Below are positions 42,861 through 51,490 of a stretch of DNA of 64,000 nt, one piece after another; the stretch's first letter is position 1, and each line of letters starts with the position of its first letter. Below the pieces are notes generated by a model. The model saw only the letters and a program-made list of their open reading frames with translations. It was not told the DNA's origin and searched no databases. The translations under genes were made by a program, and so were the position numbers. Location of the stretch: the NCBI RefSeq assembly GCF_900170035.1, contig NZ_LT828540.1, positions 1 to 64,000 of the forward strand, given 5' to 3'. Source of the stretch: Desulfamplus magnetovallimortis. GTDB taxonomy: Bacteria > Desulfobacterota > Desulfobacteria > Desulfobacterales > Desulfobacteraceae.

Positions 42861-43050
42861 ATGAAAAAACAATCCAAAGCAAAAGAGTCTGAATGTGTCA
42901 GGCTTGACCTTAATAATCCTGTTTTTCAGAGGGAGCTGTTTGCTCTTCAGAAAGATGAAAAGTTGAGCTAATAATACCCTCGTGAAGATTTCAAACATGA
43001 CTTGGCAGCAAATATATCAAGACTCAGGGCTTAAGTGGGAAGCCATTATG
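42861..43050 (+). pseudogene. Toxin remnant, RelE-like, frameshifted and truncated
   Basis: ATG 42861 opens a 36-codon frame with CVRLDLNNPVFQRELFALQKDEK, then a stop. In the +1 frame the sequence continues as NNTLVKISNMTWQQIYQDSG and LKWEAI. Both pieces fit, in order, the start of a family of RelE-like toxins with LDLNNP...FQ...LF and TW..Y.DKGLKWE segments (recalled). After 43050 the match ends, where the reverse-strand ykgJ-like gene takes over. Confidence 0.75.
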
Positions 43051-43457
43051 TCACTTGTTTTTATCTCTTGTGATACAATTCTAATCAGGATTTCATGATG
43101 CACATTTTTTTTCATACCAGGACATGAGTTGGCCATTATATCCCAGTTTTCAGGATTTTTTATAATGGTTTCTATAAAAGGCCAGGCTCTGCACATGTAA
43201 GGTTTTACAGGATGAATTGTACACAATCTTTTGGGGTCAAAAAAAATGCATTGTCCATTTTCAGAGGTTGCCAGCACAAATCTGCTGCCGGATTTTGCGC
43301 AGAATTTGTCTGTAAATTGCAAGGGATCACAAGAGATATATTGTGAAATTTTGTCAATATCTTCTTGAGAGACATATGTTCCTCCAAATCCTGTGCAGCA
43401 GTCACCACACATCCTGCATCTGAAAATGTCATCTGCTGTTTTCAATTCAGAATCCAT
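43017..43457 (-). CDS. YkgJ-type cysteine cluster protein
   Basis: A 146-aa protein with the cysteine cluster FRCRMCGDCCTGFGG near the start and later CIFFDPKRLCTIHPVKPYMC, which suits metal binding (zinc or an iron-sulfur cluster; known only as a family). ATG 43457 has GGAGG six bases upstream and is well inside the longer open frame. The 5' end overlaps recR by 11 bp. The last dozen codons run antisense through the toxin remnant, so the C-terminus may be recent. Confidence 0.85.
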   Translation of the reverse strand: MDSELKTADDIFRCRMCGDCCTGFGGTYVSQEDIDKISQYISCDPLQFTDKFCAKSGSRFVLATSENGQCIFFDPKRLCTIHPVKPYMCRAWPFIETIIKNPENWDIMANSCPGMKKNVHHEILIRIVSQEIKTSDIMASHLSPES

Positions 43458-44100
43458 GTCTTCCCTCCATTGCCCTTTGCATGGTAACCTGATCAACATA
43501 TTGAAGATCGCCTCCCATGGGAACACCGGAGGCGATTCTTGAGACTGTAATATTGTAATCTTTGAGGTTCTGGTAAATATAGGATGCTGTTGATTCACCC
43601 TCGACATCCGTTCCTGTTGCAATGATCACTTCATTGACACATGCCTCTTTCTCTGCCTTTTTTTCAGCACAGTTTTCTTTTTTATGACTCTTTTTTTGGG
43701 CATGGACTCTTTTAAAAAGTTCCTTCAGGCGGATTTCGTCGGGCCCTATTCCATCCATAGGAGAGAGTGCTCCTCCAAGAATGTGATAGTGCCCCTTGAA
43801 TACTCCTGCTTTCTCAATGGCAACCATGTCCGCAGGATTTTCCACAACACATATGATTTTGCTGTCACGGTTGGGATTGGCACATATACGACACTTATCT
43901 CCATCGCTCAATGCAAAGCAGTTTCTGCACAGTTTTACCTTCTCCTTCAGTTCAAGGATATCTGCTGCAAGGGTTCTTGCTTCATGTAGCGGTGCATGCA
44001 GGATATGCAGTGCCAATCGTTCTGCTGTTTTTCTGCCTATACCTGGAAGCGTTGAGAGGCTCTGTATCAGCTTAAGTATGGAGTCAGGGTATGTATTCAA
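43447..44100 (-). CDS. recR: Recombination protein RecR
   Basis: Ring-forming DNA-binding protein of the RecFOR repair path. It shows the helix-hairpin-helix LSTLPGIGRKTAERLALHIL, zinc-finger Cys in CRNCFALSDGDKCRICAN and the Toprim domain IICVVENPADMVAIEKAG. A Lys/Glu-rich insertion of about 20 residues (near 130-155, before EVIIATGTDVEGESTA) is not usual. The start is TTG 44100 with GGGAAG about 11 bases upstream. ebfC lies immediately upstream, the common dnaX-ebfC-recR order, although repeat DNA separates ebfC from dnaX. Confidence 0.94.
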   Translation of the reverse strand: MNTYPDSILKLIQSLSTLPGIGRKTAERLALHILHAPLHEARTLAADILELKEKVKLCRNCFALSDGDKCRICANPNRDSKIICVVENPADMVAIEKAGVFKGHYHILGGALSPMDGIGPDEIRLKELFKRVHAQKKSHKKENCAEKKAEKEACVNEVIIATGTDVEGESTASYIYQNLKDYNITVSRIASGVPMGGDLQYVDQVTMQRAMEGRHGF

Positions 44101-44121
44101 ATGAATCGAGCTTCCCGAAAG

Positions 44122-44442
44122 TTATGTAAGACCAGGAATGTTGAAACCACCAGTTAGTTTTCCCATTTCTGATGAAACCATCTCTTGTGACTTGTTTAGG
44201 GCATCATTTGTAGCAGCGAGGATAAGATCCTGAAGCATATCAATATCCTCAGGATCGACTATCTCTTTTTCAAGGACTATTGACTTGATTTTTTGGCTGC
44301 CATCAGCAACAACTTTTACCATTCCACCGCCAGCAGAGGCTTCAACGGTTTTAGATGCAAGTTCTTCCTGCATTTTCAACATTTTTTTCTGCAGCTTCTG
44401 GGCCTGTTTCATCATGCCGCCCATGTTTCCCATATTTTTCAT
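44122..44442 (-). CDS. ebfC: Nucleoid-associated protein, YbaB/EbfC family
   Basis: A 106-aa DNA-binding protein. [20 protein letters not shown] is the first helix, [19 protein letters not shown] the conserved middle and [20 protein letters not shown] the end. AAAGGAG lies seven bases upstream of the ATG. It sits between dnaX and recR, as in many bacteria. Confidence 0.94.
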   Translation of the reverse strand: MKNMGNMGGMMKQAQKLQKKMLKMQEELASKTVEASAGGGMVKVVADGSQKIKSIVLEKEIVDPEDIDMLQDLILAATNDALNKSQEMVSSEMGKLTGGFNIPGLT

Positions 44443-44565
44443 TTAAAAGCTCCTTTAATATGATAATTGCCGTAAATGGCTGTTTTTATGAACTTTTTAA
44501 CGCCTCGATTAGATACATTGATTGTCGAGAGTTTGTATAAAAGTTACTTTAAATAGCTGTTTTTG

Positions 44566-44728
44566 GCATCTTTCATTTGCCAGGTTACACTTTCCTGAAC
44601 ACAATACCCGTTTTTCTGGTAGACTGTTCCTGAAAGTGTAAAGTACTTTCTGCATGATATGAAGGATGCCCTGTTTTTATAAATATTTTTGATGTTTAAT
44701 TGTGACGGGTATCCGCCATGTACGTTAT
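44566..44728. repeat. Element D followed by a partial HP-1 element
   Basis: GGCATCTTTCATTTGCCAGGTTACACTTTCCTG (44566-44598) is inverted against CTGAAAGTGTAAAGTAC and ATGAAGGATGCC (to 44670). Then a half HP-1 core, TTAATTGTGACGGGTATCCGCCATGTACGTTAT. The 123 bp before it (44443-44565) hold nothing I can name. Confidence 0.75.
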
Positions 44729-44913
44729 AATTACTCAAAATCGACACCTATGATCTTGTAAGCCTTGCCAACACTGTCTGAATCAGGATTCCCAAGATTA
44801 ACAAAGATAAGGCAGGATTATTTATCCTGAGCATCCTATCCGTCCTGGTTATCCTGGTTCAGACAACTGCAATAACTTCGGAAAAAGCAATAAAATGTCG
44901 ATTTTGAGTAATT
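44729..44913. mobile_element. MITE-like element E, best copy
   Basis: The 18-bp termini AATTACTCAAAATCGACA (44729-44746) and TGTCGATTTTGAGTAATT (44896-44913) are perfect inverted repeats. Inner arms CTGAATCAGGAT and ATCCTGGTTCAGAC also pair. No reading frame inside. One end abuts an HP-1 element, and the other reaches into the reverse-strand TAA stop of dnaX (44912-44914). Confidence 0.85.
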
Positions 44914-46933
44914 AAACAGTACGTGTTTTTATATCAACAATATTACCTGAAAAGATGTTCATAGCATGAAGTACAAGTGGATGGTTTCTTGCTTCATTTT
45001 TTATTTGTGAAGAGTTCCTTGAATTTGATTCAAGGCTGTTTTTTTCTGTATGGTCAATTATTTCGATTTTCATTTTTCGGTTAAAATATTGACTGCATAT
45101 CTCTTCAAGGTCTTTTTGTTTTGACTTGATTCTTGAAAGTTCAAAAGCAGGGCCTTTTAGTTCAAAAATAAGTTCTGTGTCAGTTATATCTTTGAGGCTG
45201 CTTTTTGTCAAAATAGTTGCCATTACTTTCTGTTTTTTGGAAACCGCTTTTATAAATCCTTTCCAGTTTTTCTGTTTCTGCTCCCTGGTTAAGTTATCTT
45301 TTGCATGGTTTTCAGAGTGCAGAGCTGACGCTATATTTTCAGAGTGCAGAGCTGACGCTATATTTTCAGAGTGCAGAGCTGATGTTATATTTTCAGAGTG
45401 CAGAGTTGATGCTATATTTTCAGATTGAGACCGAACTGGAATGTTATCTACATTATGATAATCAACATAAGTTGTTGACGTTTTGTCATCATCAACAGCA
45501 GTGGGTGTCGGTTTATGGTCATCTGATTGCGGGATGTTATAAAGCGGCGGTATCTCTGGCTCTGGCATGTCTGGAACAAAGATAGGCCCTGATGTTATGT
45601 GGCCGTCTATCCCCTGATTTTCTGGTTCTCTTTGACTCTTCACTCTTTCTGGTTGCTGGGTAGGGGATATATTGGTTTGGTTCATTGCCGGCGCAAAGTT
45701 GGCAACAGCTTCCATTGTCCCTGTTTGTGCTGTGACTTCCGGCATTAGAGGTTGTTTGTCTCCGCAATTTCCAGAAGCTATCTTCAGGGCAAGCTCATCT
45801 ATCTTCTTGATTAACTTATCTATTTCAACACCCTGCCTTATCTGGACAACCTTTAAAAGAATCATTTCAAGGGCAGTTCTTGTGTGTGAAGCAAATTTAA
45901 GAAGATTCTCCTCTTTCAACAGTATATTGAGTATCTGAGTAAGATAAACCACTGAAAATCGGGCAATGATATTCTGGATTGTATCAATGTCGTGGTCAGA
46001 AATATCAGTTATTCCAGAGGGGTTTTTCTGATTCGTGCATGCCCTTATTACTGTGAGGTTTCTGAAGTGTTTGATTATGCTGGAATAAAACTTTTTAAGA
46101 TCAATACCAAGGTTATTTACCTGTTCAACAATATTCAGTATGGCGGTAACATCATGGTTCAGTATGGCAGTTGAAAGCTCAAAAATAATTTTTTTGTCAA
46201 TGATGCCAAGATTGTTTAAAATTGAGGCGTGGCTGATTTCCCTGTCCGGTGTACTGGAAAGAATTCTGTCAAGAAGGCTTAGTGAATCCCGCATGGAACC
46301 ATCTGCTTCCGAGGCTATCAGATCAAGGCTCTCCCTTGAAATTGTAAACCCTTCTTCCTTACAGAGTTTTTGCAGATGATCTGTAATTTGCGTAAGTTTA
46401 AGGCGTCCGAGATCGTGCCTTTGACATCTTGATAGTATTGTAATGGGGATTTTGTGGGATTCTGTTGTGGCAAATATAAATATTACATGTTCAGGTGGCT
46501 CTTCCAGGGTCTTCAGAAGTGCATTAAATGCTGCTGTGCTTAACATGTGAACTTCGTCAATAATATATATCTTATAGGGAGATGAAGTGGGCATGTATGT
46601 AACATTTGCACGAAGTTCTCTTATCTGATCAACGCTGTTGTTGGAAGCGCCGTCAATTTCAAATACGTCGGCAGCGTTTCCTGATGTGATCTGGGAGCAG
46701 GAACGGCATATGTTGCATGGGGAGGGTGTTGGACCCTCTGCGCAATTCATTGCCTTGGCAAGAATACGGGCAATGGTGGTTTTCCCTGTGCCACGCGGGC
46801 CTGTCAGGAGTATGGCATGGGCAACACGATTTGAGGTGATTGCATTGGATAGTGTTGTAGTAACGTGTTCCTGTCCAATAACATCCTGAAAAGTCTGGGG
46901 TCTGTATTTAAGGGCTAATACTCGATATGACAT
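44912..46933 (-). CDS. dnaX: DNA polymerase III subunits gamma and tau
   Basis: Clamp-loader ATPase, 673 aa. Walker A is LLTGPRGTGKTTIARILAK (near residue 40), the zinc cysteines are in CNICRSC, Walker B with sensor DEVHMLS, and the SRC motif is TILSRCQRHDLG. Domain III ends near residue 370; then a long linker with a 27-bp repeat (SENIASALH, residues 501-541) and a tau-like C-terminal domain. The start is ATG 46933 (MSYRVLALKYRPQTF, the family start). tRNA-Ser lies 43 bp upstream. The stop codon lies at the edge of a MITE-like element. Confidence 0.95.
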   Translation of the reverse strand: MSYRVLALKYRPQTFQDVIGQEHVTTTLSNAITSNRVAHAILLTGPRGTGKTTIARILAKAMNCAEGPTPSPCNICRSCSQITSGNAADVFEIDGASNNSVDQIRELRANVTYMPTSSPYKIYIIDEVHMLSTAAFNALLKTLEEPPEHVIFIFATTESHKIPITILSRCQRHDLGRLKLTQITDHLQKLCKEEGFTISRESLDLIASEADGSMRDSLSLLDRILSSTPDREISHASILNNLGIIDKKIIFELSTAILNHDVTAILNIVEQVNNLGIDLKKFYSSIIKHFRNLTVIRACTNQKNPSGITDISDHDIDTIQNIIARFSVVYLTQILNILLKEENLLKFASHTRTALEMILLKVVQIRQGVEIDKLIKKIDELALKIASGNCGDKQPLMPEVTAQTGTMEAVANFAPAMNQTNISPTQQPERVKSQREPENQGIDGHITSGPIFVPDMPEPEIPPLYNIPQSDDHKPTPTAVDDDKTSTTYVDYHNVDNIPVRSQSENIASTLHSENITSALHSENIASALHSENIASALHSENHAKDNLTREQKQKNWKGFIKAVSKKQKVMATILTKSSLKDITDTELIFELKGPAFELSRIKSKQKDLEEICSQYFNRKMKIEIIDHTEKNSLESNSRNSSQIKNEARNHPLVLHAMNIFSGNIVDIKTRTV
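45311..45430 (-). repeat. 27-bp tandem repeat in dnaX
   Basis: Four full units and one partial, starting at 45311, 45338, 45365, 45392 and 45419. They encode SENIASALH with small changes (SENITSALH, SENIASTLH). The first two units are identical. The frame is kept. Confidence 0.93.
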
Positions 46934-46976
46934 TTTATCCGGAATGAGGAACACATATGTGGAAGAACTTCAAGAA

Positions 46977-47066
46977 TGGCGGAGAGAGAGGGATTCGAAC
47001 CCTCGGTACCCGTTAAGATACACACGCTTTCCAGGCGTGCACCTTCAGCCACTCGGCCATCTCTCC
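46977..47066 (-). tRNA. tRNA-Ser (anticodon GGA)
   Basis: A 90-nt class II tRNA. Acceptor GGAGAGA/TCTCTCC, anticodon loop CTGGAAA (anticodon GGA at 47030-47032), long variable arm around GTATCTTAACGGGTAC, T arm GAGGG TTCGAAT CCCTC, discriminator G and encoded CCA (46977-46979). It reads UCC and UCU. dnaX starts 43 bp downstream and is probably on the same transcript. Confidence 0.97.
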
Positions 47067-47171
47067 GCATGAATTATGATTCGGAGTAAATAGCCTTTTT
47101 GGAACAGGATGTCAAGTATTAATCCCTTATAATCAGAAAAGTATAAAGCAGTGTTTTGCCAGGGACAAGAA

Positions 47172-47858
47172 TCATTTCAAGAATATGGGCGGAAGAATGG
47201 AAAGCTTTGTGCAAGAATTTTTTATACCGGAGACAATAACAAGTTTTGCATGGCTTTTGGTATCACTATGGACAAAGCGTATATAGGATATTTCAATTTT
47301 GTGATGTTTCATGTTGTATAAAAGTTCTCTCGTGCGTCCTGCAGGGTATATCAGGTGTAGAGAGCCATTTTGTTTTAAAAAATATGCTGCACAGCATATA
47401 AGTTGCTCCATATCAAGTGTTATCTCATGTTTTGCTATTGCTTTCTCGGTGTCATGATTGATGCGGCTGCTGTTTTTTTTCTGATAAGGGGGATTTGAAA
47501 TTACCATGTCAAACTCTCCACCTTTTTCACGGGACTTCATTTTAATGATATCATCATGAATAAGTTTGATTTTACTCTGCATTCCATTAGAGGTTATATT
47601 TTTCTTTGCAACTTCATAAAGAGAGCTTTGTATCTCCACTGCTGTAATTGTGGTGTCAGATAATTGACATTGTGATGCCAGAATAATGGCCATAACTCCT
47701 GAGCCTGTTCCTATTTCAAGAACTCGCTCTTTTCCATTCATAAGGTTTATGACATGTTCTGTCAGAAGAAAGGGATCCATTGAGAAATGATACCCATTTT
47801 CTGGTTGATGGATTTTAACTTCTGAATTCTGGATATTTTCAGTTGTGTAAGGAGGCAA
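47172..47858 (-). CDS. tRNA1(Val) A37 N6-methyltransferase-like (TrmN6/YfiC)
   Basis: SAM-dependent N6-adenine methyltransferase. It has HQPENGYHFSMDPFLL (the YfiC start), motif I VLEIGTGSGVMAIIL (near residue 46) and the catalytic NPPY in FDMVISNPPYQKK (near 120). In E. coli the enzyme modifies A37 of tRNA1(Val). The start is TTG 47858, overlapping the DUF721 gene by 20 bp; a later Met would remove the conserved start. The substrate tRNA is inferred from the family. Confidence 0.88.
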   Translation of the reverse strand: MPPYTTENIQNSEVKIHQPENGYHFSMDPFLLTEHVINLMNGKERVLEIGTGSGVMAIILASQCQLSDTTITAVEIQSSLYEVAKKNITSNGMQSKIKLIHDDIIKMKSREKGGEFDMVISNPPYQKKNSSRINHDTEKAIAKHEITLDMEQLICCAAYFLKQNGSLHLIYPAGRTRELLYNMKHHKIEISYIRFVHSDTKSHAKLVIVSGIKNSCTKLSILPPIFLK

Positions 47859-48144
47859 TTTTAAATCGTATCTCTTTTACCAGATCGTTTTGAAGGGCTT
47901 TGTTAATATCCTGCATCATCTGCTGCTTCATGAAGGTCAGGTGTTGAAGCCATGCAGAACATGAGACATGGACGATAAGGGTGCTGTTTCTGAAGGCAGC
48001 GGGTTTTGTCTCCCGTGAAATCGTCTCTCCCACTGCCTGGGGCCACAGTGACCATATTCTCGTCATTTCAGTGTCTTTAGCAGGTCTTAAACCAGCTAAA
48101 ACTGACTCAAGAATTTCACCAATGTGTGTAAGTTTTTTTTGCAT
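47839..48144 (-). CDS. DUF721 protein, DciA-like
   Basis: A 101-aa protein with the DUF721 pattern: IWSLWPQAVGETISRETKP, then FRNSTLIVHVSCSAWLQHLTFMK and LQNDLVKEIRFKI. DciA-type members load the replicative helicase in bacteria without DnaC; that role is known for the family, not shown here. It lies 13 bp after the alcohol dehydrogenase stop and overlaps trmN6. Confidence 0.87.
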   Translation of the reverse strand: MQKKLTHIGEILESVLAGLRPAKDTEMTRIWSLWPQAVGETISRETKPAAFRNSTLIVHVSCSAWLQHLTFMKQQMMQDINKALQNDLVKEIRFKIASLHN

Positions 48145-48157
48145 ATCAATTTTGTAA

Positions 48158-49372
48158 TCAGGGTATTGATCTATTGATTATTTTTATTAACTGTTTTGTA
48201 TTAAGTGGCACGGGATTTCCTTTCATGCTGCTTGAATTCATGGCTTTTTCAGCAAGAAGAACCCTCTCTTCAGATGTTAAGTTGATTTCTGCAGTTGCCG
48301 GTAAATTCATATTTGTTACAAGATTTTCTATCCATTCAAGAGAATCATGGATTTGAGCAGAGAGGTTACTGGTAAGAATTTTGCTTATTTCAAGGTATCT
48401 CACAAGAGCTTGGTCAGTGTATAAAGTTTCACCAGCAGTCTCCTGAGTCTCCTGAATGGTCCGGATATTTTCACGCATAACAGGTGCAAGCAGAAGGGCG
48501 CATATAATACCGTGTGGGGCAGCGGTCATTCCCCCCATGGGTGCTGCAATACCGTGGACAGCCCCAAGTTTTGCATTCGCAAGTGTTATTCCACTGTAAA
48601 GTCCTGCAAGGCTCATATCAATCCGTGCATCAACATCTTGCGGCTTTTTCCATGCCTTGTAAAGCGATCTTGCAACTCTCTGTATTCCATCCCTGCAAAG
48701 TGCATCTGTAATGGGGTTTGAAAATTTTGATGTAAATGACTCAATGAGCTGTACAAGTGCATCCATTCCGGTTGAGGCAGTGATATGCGGTGGCATTGAT
48801 CGACAAAGCAGTGGATCAACAATGGCAATGTCCGGATACATATAAGGACTTCTGAGGCTCACCTTTACTTTGTGTTCAAGTGAGGTGAGAACAGCATTGC
48901 ATGTAGCTTCGGCACCGGTGCCTGCTGTAGTGGGAATGGCTATCATGGGAAGAGATCTGTTTTCAAGAGGAGAGCCTTTGCCTATCACTTCAAGGTAAGT
49001 CATTATGTTTTGGGTATTTGTAATGAGTGCTGAAAGTGCCTTGCCTGTGTCGATGATACTGCCTCCGCCTATGGCAACTATCATTTCAATACCTGAATTT
49101 TGTATTTTTTCAAGAGCCAGTGCAAATTTTTCAACAGTTGGCTCTCCCTCCTGTACGAATATATTGTATTCAAGATTTCCATCTTCAAGTATCTGTATGA
49201 TATTTGATGCCCTCAAACTGTTTTTTCCTGTAACCACAAGAATTTTGCCTGGGCCTGAAGCTTTTGTGTCTGTATGGGCAGACTGGTGAAGGGAATGAAT
49301 GGCATCAACAAGATTATCAACACTCCCTGTGCCAAAAATTATTTTTACGGGTGATAAAAAAGTAAAATTCAT
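48158..49372 (-). CDS. Iron-containing alcohol dehydrogenase
   Basis: NAD(P)-dependent alcohol or aldehyde oxidoreductase, 404 aa. The nucleotide site is EMIVAIGGGSIIDTGKAL; IPTTAGTGAEATCNAVLT is typical; the metal ligands are in DALVQLIES and GAVHGIAAPMGGMTAAPHG (the two outer His are kept, the middle His of HxxAH is Ala, as in several subgroups). ATG 49372 (MNFTFLSPVKIIFGTG) matches the family start; the open frame continues 26 codons further. No partner gene shows the substrate. It is first in a reverse-strand run toward the DUF721 gene. Confidence 0.9.
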   Translation of the reverse strand: MNFTFLSPVKIIFGTGSVDNLVDAIHSLHQSAHTDTKASGPGKILVVTGKNSLRASNIIQILEDGNLEYNIFVQEGEPTVEKFALALEKIQNSGIEMIVAIGGGSIIDTGKALSALITNTQNIMTYLEVIGKGSPLENRSLPMIAIPTTAGTGAEATCNAVLTSLEHKVKVSLRSPYMYPDIAIVDPLLCRSMPPHITASTGMDALVQLIESFTSKFSNPITDALCRDGIQRVARSLYKAWKKPQDVDARIDMSLAGLYSGITLANAKLGAVHGIAAPMGGMTAAPHGIICALLLAPVMRENIRTIQETQETAGETLYTDQALVRYLEISKILTSNLSAQIHDSLEWIENLVTNMNLPATAEINLTSEERVLLAEKAMNSSSMKGNPVPLNTKQLIKIINRSIP

Positions 49373-49834
49373 GTTTTTGTTGTAGCCTTGTCTCTTTTGT
49401 AGATTAAATGGAGAGGGAGATAATGGATACATTATTTCATAACTACTCATTAGTGCTTCTTCAAGTTTAAACTATTGCTTTCCAAAAAAATATTTTATTT
49501 TTTGGTCAAAAAATATATTCAGATAACAGATAGTTAGACTTTTCCATTTTCAATTTAATTATTTGGAATACTATATTGGATTATTTTTCAACCCTTTAAA
49601 ATGTTCAAGGAGTTTTTTAACCGACAATCAAGCCTTGAAGGAACATTAGTCTGACCGGAGTATAAAAATATTATGCCATTATTTAATTGTTTGTACAATG
49701 TCTCATCCTGATTTTACAAATACTTTCATTGTTGATGATCATGTAAAAAATCCGATTATGATAATTTTTATTTGTAACTATTCGTAATTATAAATAAATA
49801 ATTTGGCTTTCTCTACTTTTTACGAGATCTTCAT
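49373..49834. repeat. Gene-free interval with worn repeat pieces
   Basis: Part of a 1.16-kb divergent gap. GTGCTTCTTCAAGTTTAAACT (49453-49473) and CGACAATCAAGCCTTGAAGGAACATTAGTC (49622-49651) match the element at 60437-60550. TTTAATTATTTGGAATACTATA (49554-49575) matches the end of element G. I see no gene. Confidence 0.55.
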
Positions 49835-49900
49835 TTTACCGTGAAAATGACTATTATTTTTATATTTGGGGGTGGCTGGATGGCAGCCATGACCGTTTAC
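49835..49900. repeat. TTTAC element (family B)
   Basis: TTTAC at 49835-49839 and at 49896-49900 bound CGTGAAAATGACTATT, TTGGGGGTGGC and the hairpin GGCTG-GATGG-CAGCC. 49901-50079 holds only a short HP-1-like end, CCGCCATGGCTGTTAT (49997-50012). Confidence 0.85.
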
Positions 49901-50079
49901 TTTGTAAATGGATACAAAGTTCCGTCTTTGGGGTTACCTGTACTTTGGGTTTGTCAGCATCGTAAGCATATACCTTATAGATTGTGTTATTCTTCCGCCA
50001 TGGCTGTTATTAAATTAAAAATTTGATTGAACCCCTTGATCATTGTATGAAAATTGCATAATATATGAATATATAAGCG

Positions 50080-50345
50080 GCATCCATAATTTGCTGGTTT
50101 ACATTTTTCATGACACCATTCCCATTTTTAGGGAATCTTAACCCGGAAAGTTTAAAGTCCTTTTGGGTTGATATGAAGGATGCTATAAAACTTCCATTAT
50201 TTCTGATTTGAACAGTCAGTCCATTTTTTCTGACAAATGCTTTTCGCTCTATACCATTTTCTAATAACGTACATGGCTGATGCCCGCCACAATCGAAGAG
50301 ATGAAAGTCTTTATGAAAACAGCCATTTGCGGGGACTATCATATA
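50080..50345. repeat. Element D followed by an HP-1 element
   Basis: D: GCATCCATAATTTGCTGGTTTACATTTTTC against CCGGAAAGTTTAAAG and GATATGAAGGATGC (50080-50184). HP-1: AACGTACATGGCTGATGCCCGCCACAATCGAAGAGATGAAAGTC and GGGGACTATCATATA (50265-50345). A half copy of the HP-1 tip follows (GCGGCTCCCCGCCACAATC). Confidence 0.8.
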
Positions 50346-50533
50346 AACCAATATTGCGGCTCCCCGCCACAATCTCGTATTTGTCCCAACACAATCTCAT
50401 ATTTGTTCCAATAAATAGATTTTGTTGCAACTCATGAGAATCAAAAGATGAAGGATATTATCGAAAGGGATGCATTGAACTATTCATATTGAGTTCATAT
50501 CATGCCTTTCCAGACACCATAAAGGAGGTTGTT

Positions 50534-51454
50534 ATGATTAAAATTATCAAAATAAAAATGACAATCATGGCTGCCGCTTCTTTTTTTCTTTTTGGGATTT
50601 CTTTTGTTTACGCATCTGGTCTCAGCTTTTCAGCTTCGTCTCTGTATCCTGATAATCAGGATGTTTCGGATAACGCCTTTGCGTATTCAATGCAGGATTA
50701 TTCAGGTTCCTTGTCAAGTAATTTTGCATCAAAAGGGGTTTATCAGAACAGCTCGGAACTACATTTTTCGTGGTTAAATTTTTTTGCCTTAAAGATGGCG
50801 GAAAGCAAGGATGTTTTCCCATGGAATACACCAACAACCATTGAAGAAGATCGTTTTGATGAAGTCGGAGGGATGCAGTACGAGCTTTATGACTGGGAAT
50901 TTCAGCATGTTGACTATATCCGTCAGGATCTTGTCAGGAGTATATTGCCAGGCATTGCCGAAGATTTTTTGAAAAGGACAAGAACTGGAAGAAAACTGGA
51001 GCTTCTTTCCAGAAAAATATCTGGGTATTTTACAGTTAAGTACATGAAAACATCAGATAGTGGAAGCCGGTTTTTTATGCCTGGCCATTCAGATAATTCA
51101 GAAAGCAGCTTTTATACAAACAAAGATAGATCTGACATAAAAAATCATATCAATATGTCAGGATATATAACTGGAGAAGATACAGAAGAAGAGTCTTTGA
51201 ATTTGTATGGTTCATCTCTGTCTGTGCGTCTTTTTAATGATGTAAACTCAAACCCGCTTGAGTATGCTCTGGAATTAAATTCATTTTATTTGACTACTAT
51301 GACCATATTTAGATATGAACCTGCTGAAAAAAGGCTGACTTTTACATTGACAGATTCAAAACTGGAAAAAATTCTTGATTTGCAGACTGCATTTGAATTT
51401 GTCTCTGAACCTGTTGAAACATATGGAATTGTGAAGATTTTCTTTGATTTCTGA
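50534..51454 (+). CDS. Secreted protein of unknown function, 306 aa
   Basis: I do not recognise a family. A signal peptide (residues about 1-29, MIKIIKIKMTIMAAASFF to VYASG) leads to a soluble, Ser- and acid-rich body with no further membrane segments. The C-terminal part (YALELNSFYLTTMTIFRYEP then LTFTLTDSKLEKIL) looks like beta strands. AAAGGAGG lies five bases before ATG 50534, a near-perfect ribosome-binding site, which rules out the upstream open frame. The DUF4197 gene follows after 36 bp, so the two are likely cotranscribed and act outside the inner membrane. Confidence 0.75.
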   Translation: MIKIIKIKMTIMAAASFFLFGISFVYASGLSFSASSLYPDNQDVSDNAFAYSMQDYSGSLSSNFASKGVYQNSSELHFSWLNFFALKMAESKDVFPWNTPTTIEEDRFDEVGGMQYELYDWEFQHVDYIRQDLVRSILPGIAEDFLKRTRTGRKLELLSRKISGYFTVKYMKTSDSGSRFFMPGHSDNSESSFYTNKDRSDIKNHINMSGYITGEDTEEESLNLYGSSLSVRLFNDVNSNPLEYALELNSFYLTTMTIFRYEPAEKRLTFTLTDSKLEKILDLQTAFEFVSEPVETYGIVKIFFDF

Positions 51455-51490
51455 TTGACTAATGATTTGAGGATTATGGGAGGAGAATTG

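Noticed and set aside
45126-45585. Forward open frames antisense to dnaX
   Set aside because: Held open by the 27-bp repeat; the DnaX frame is clearly the gene.
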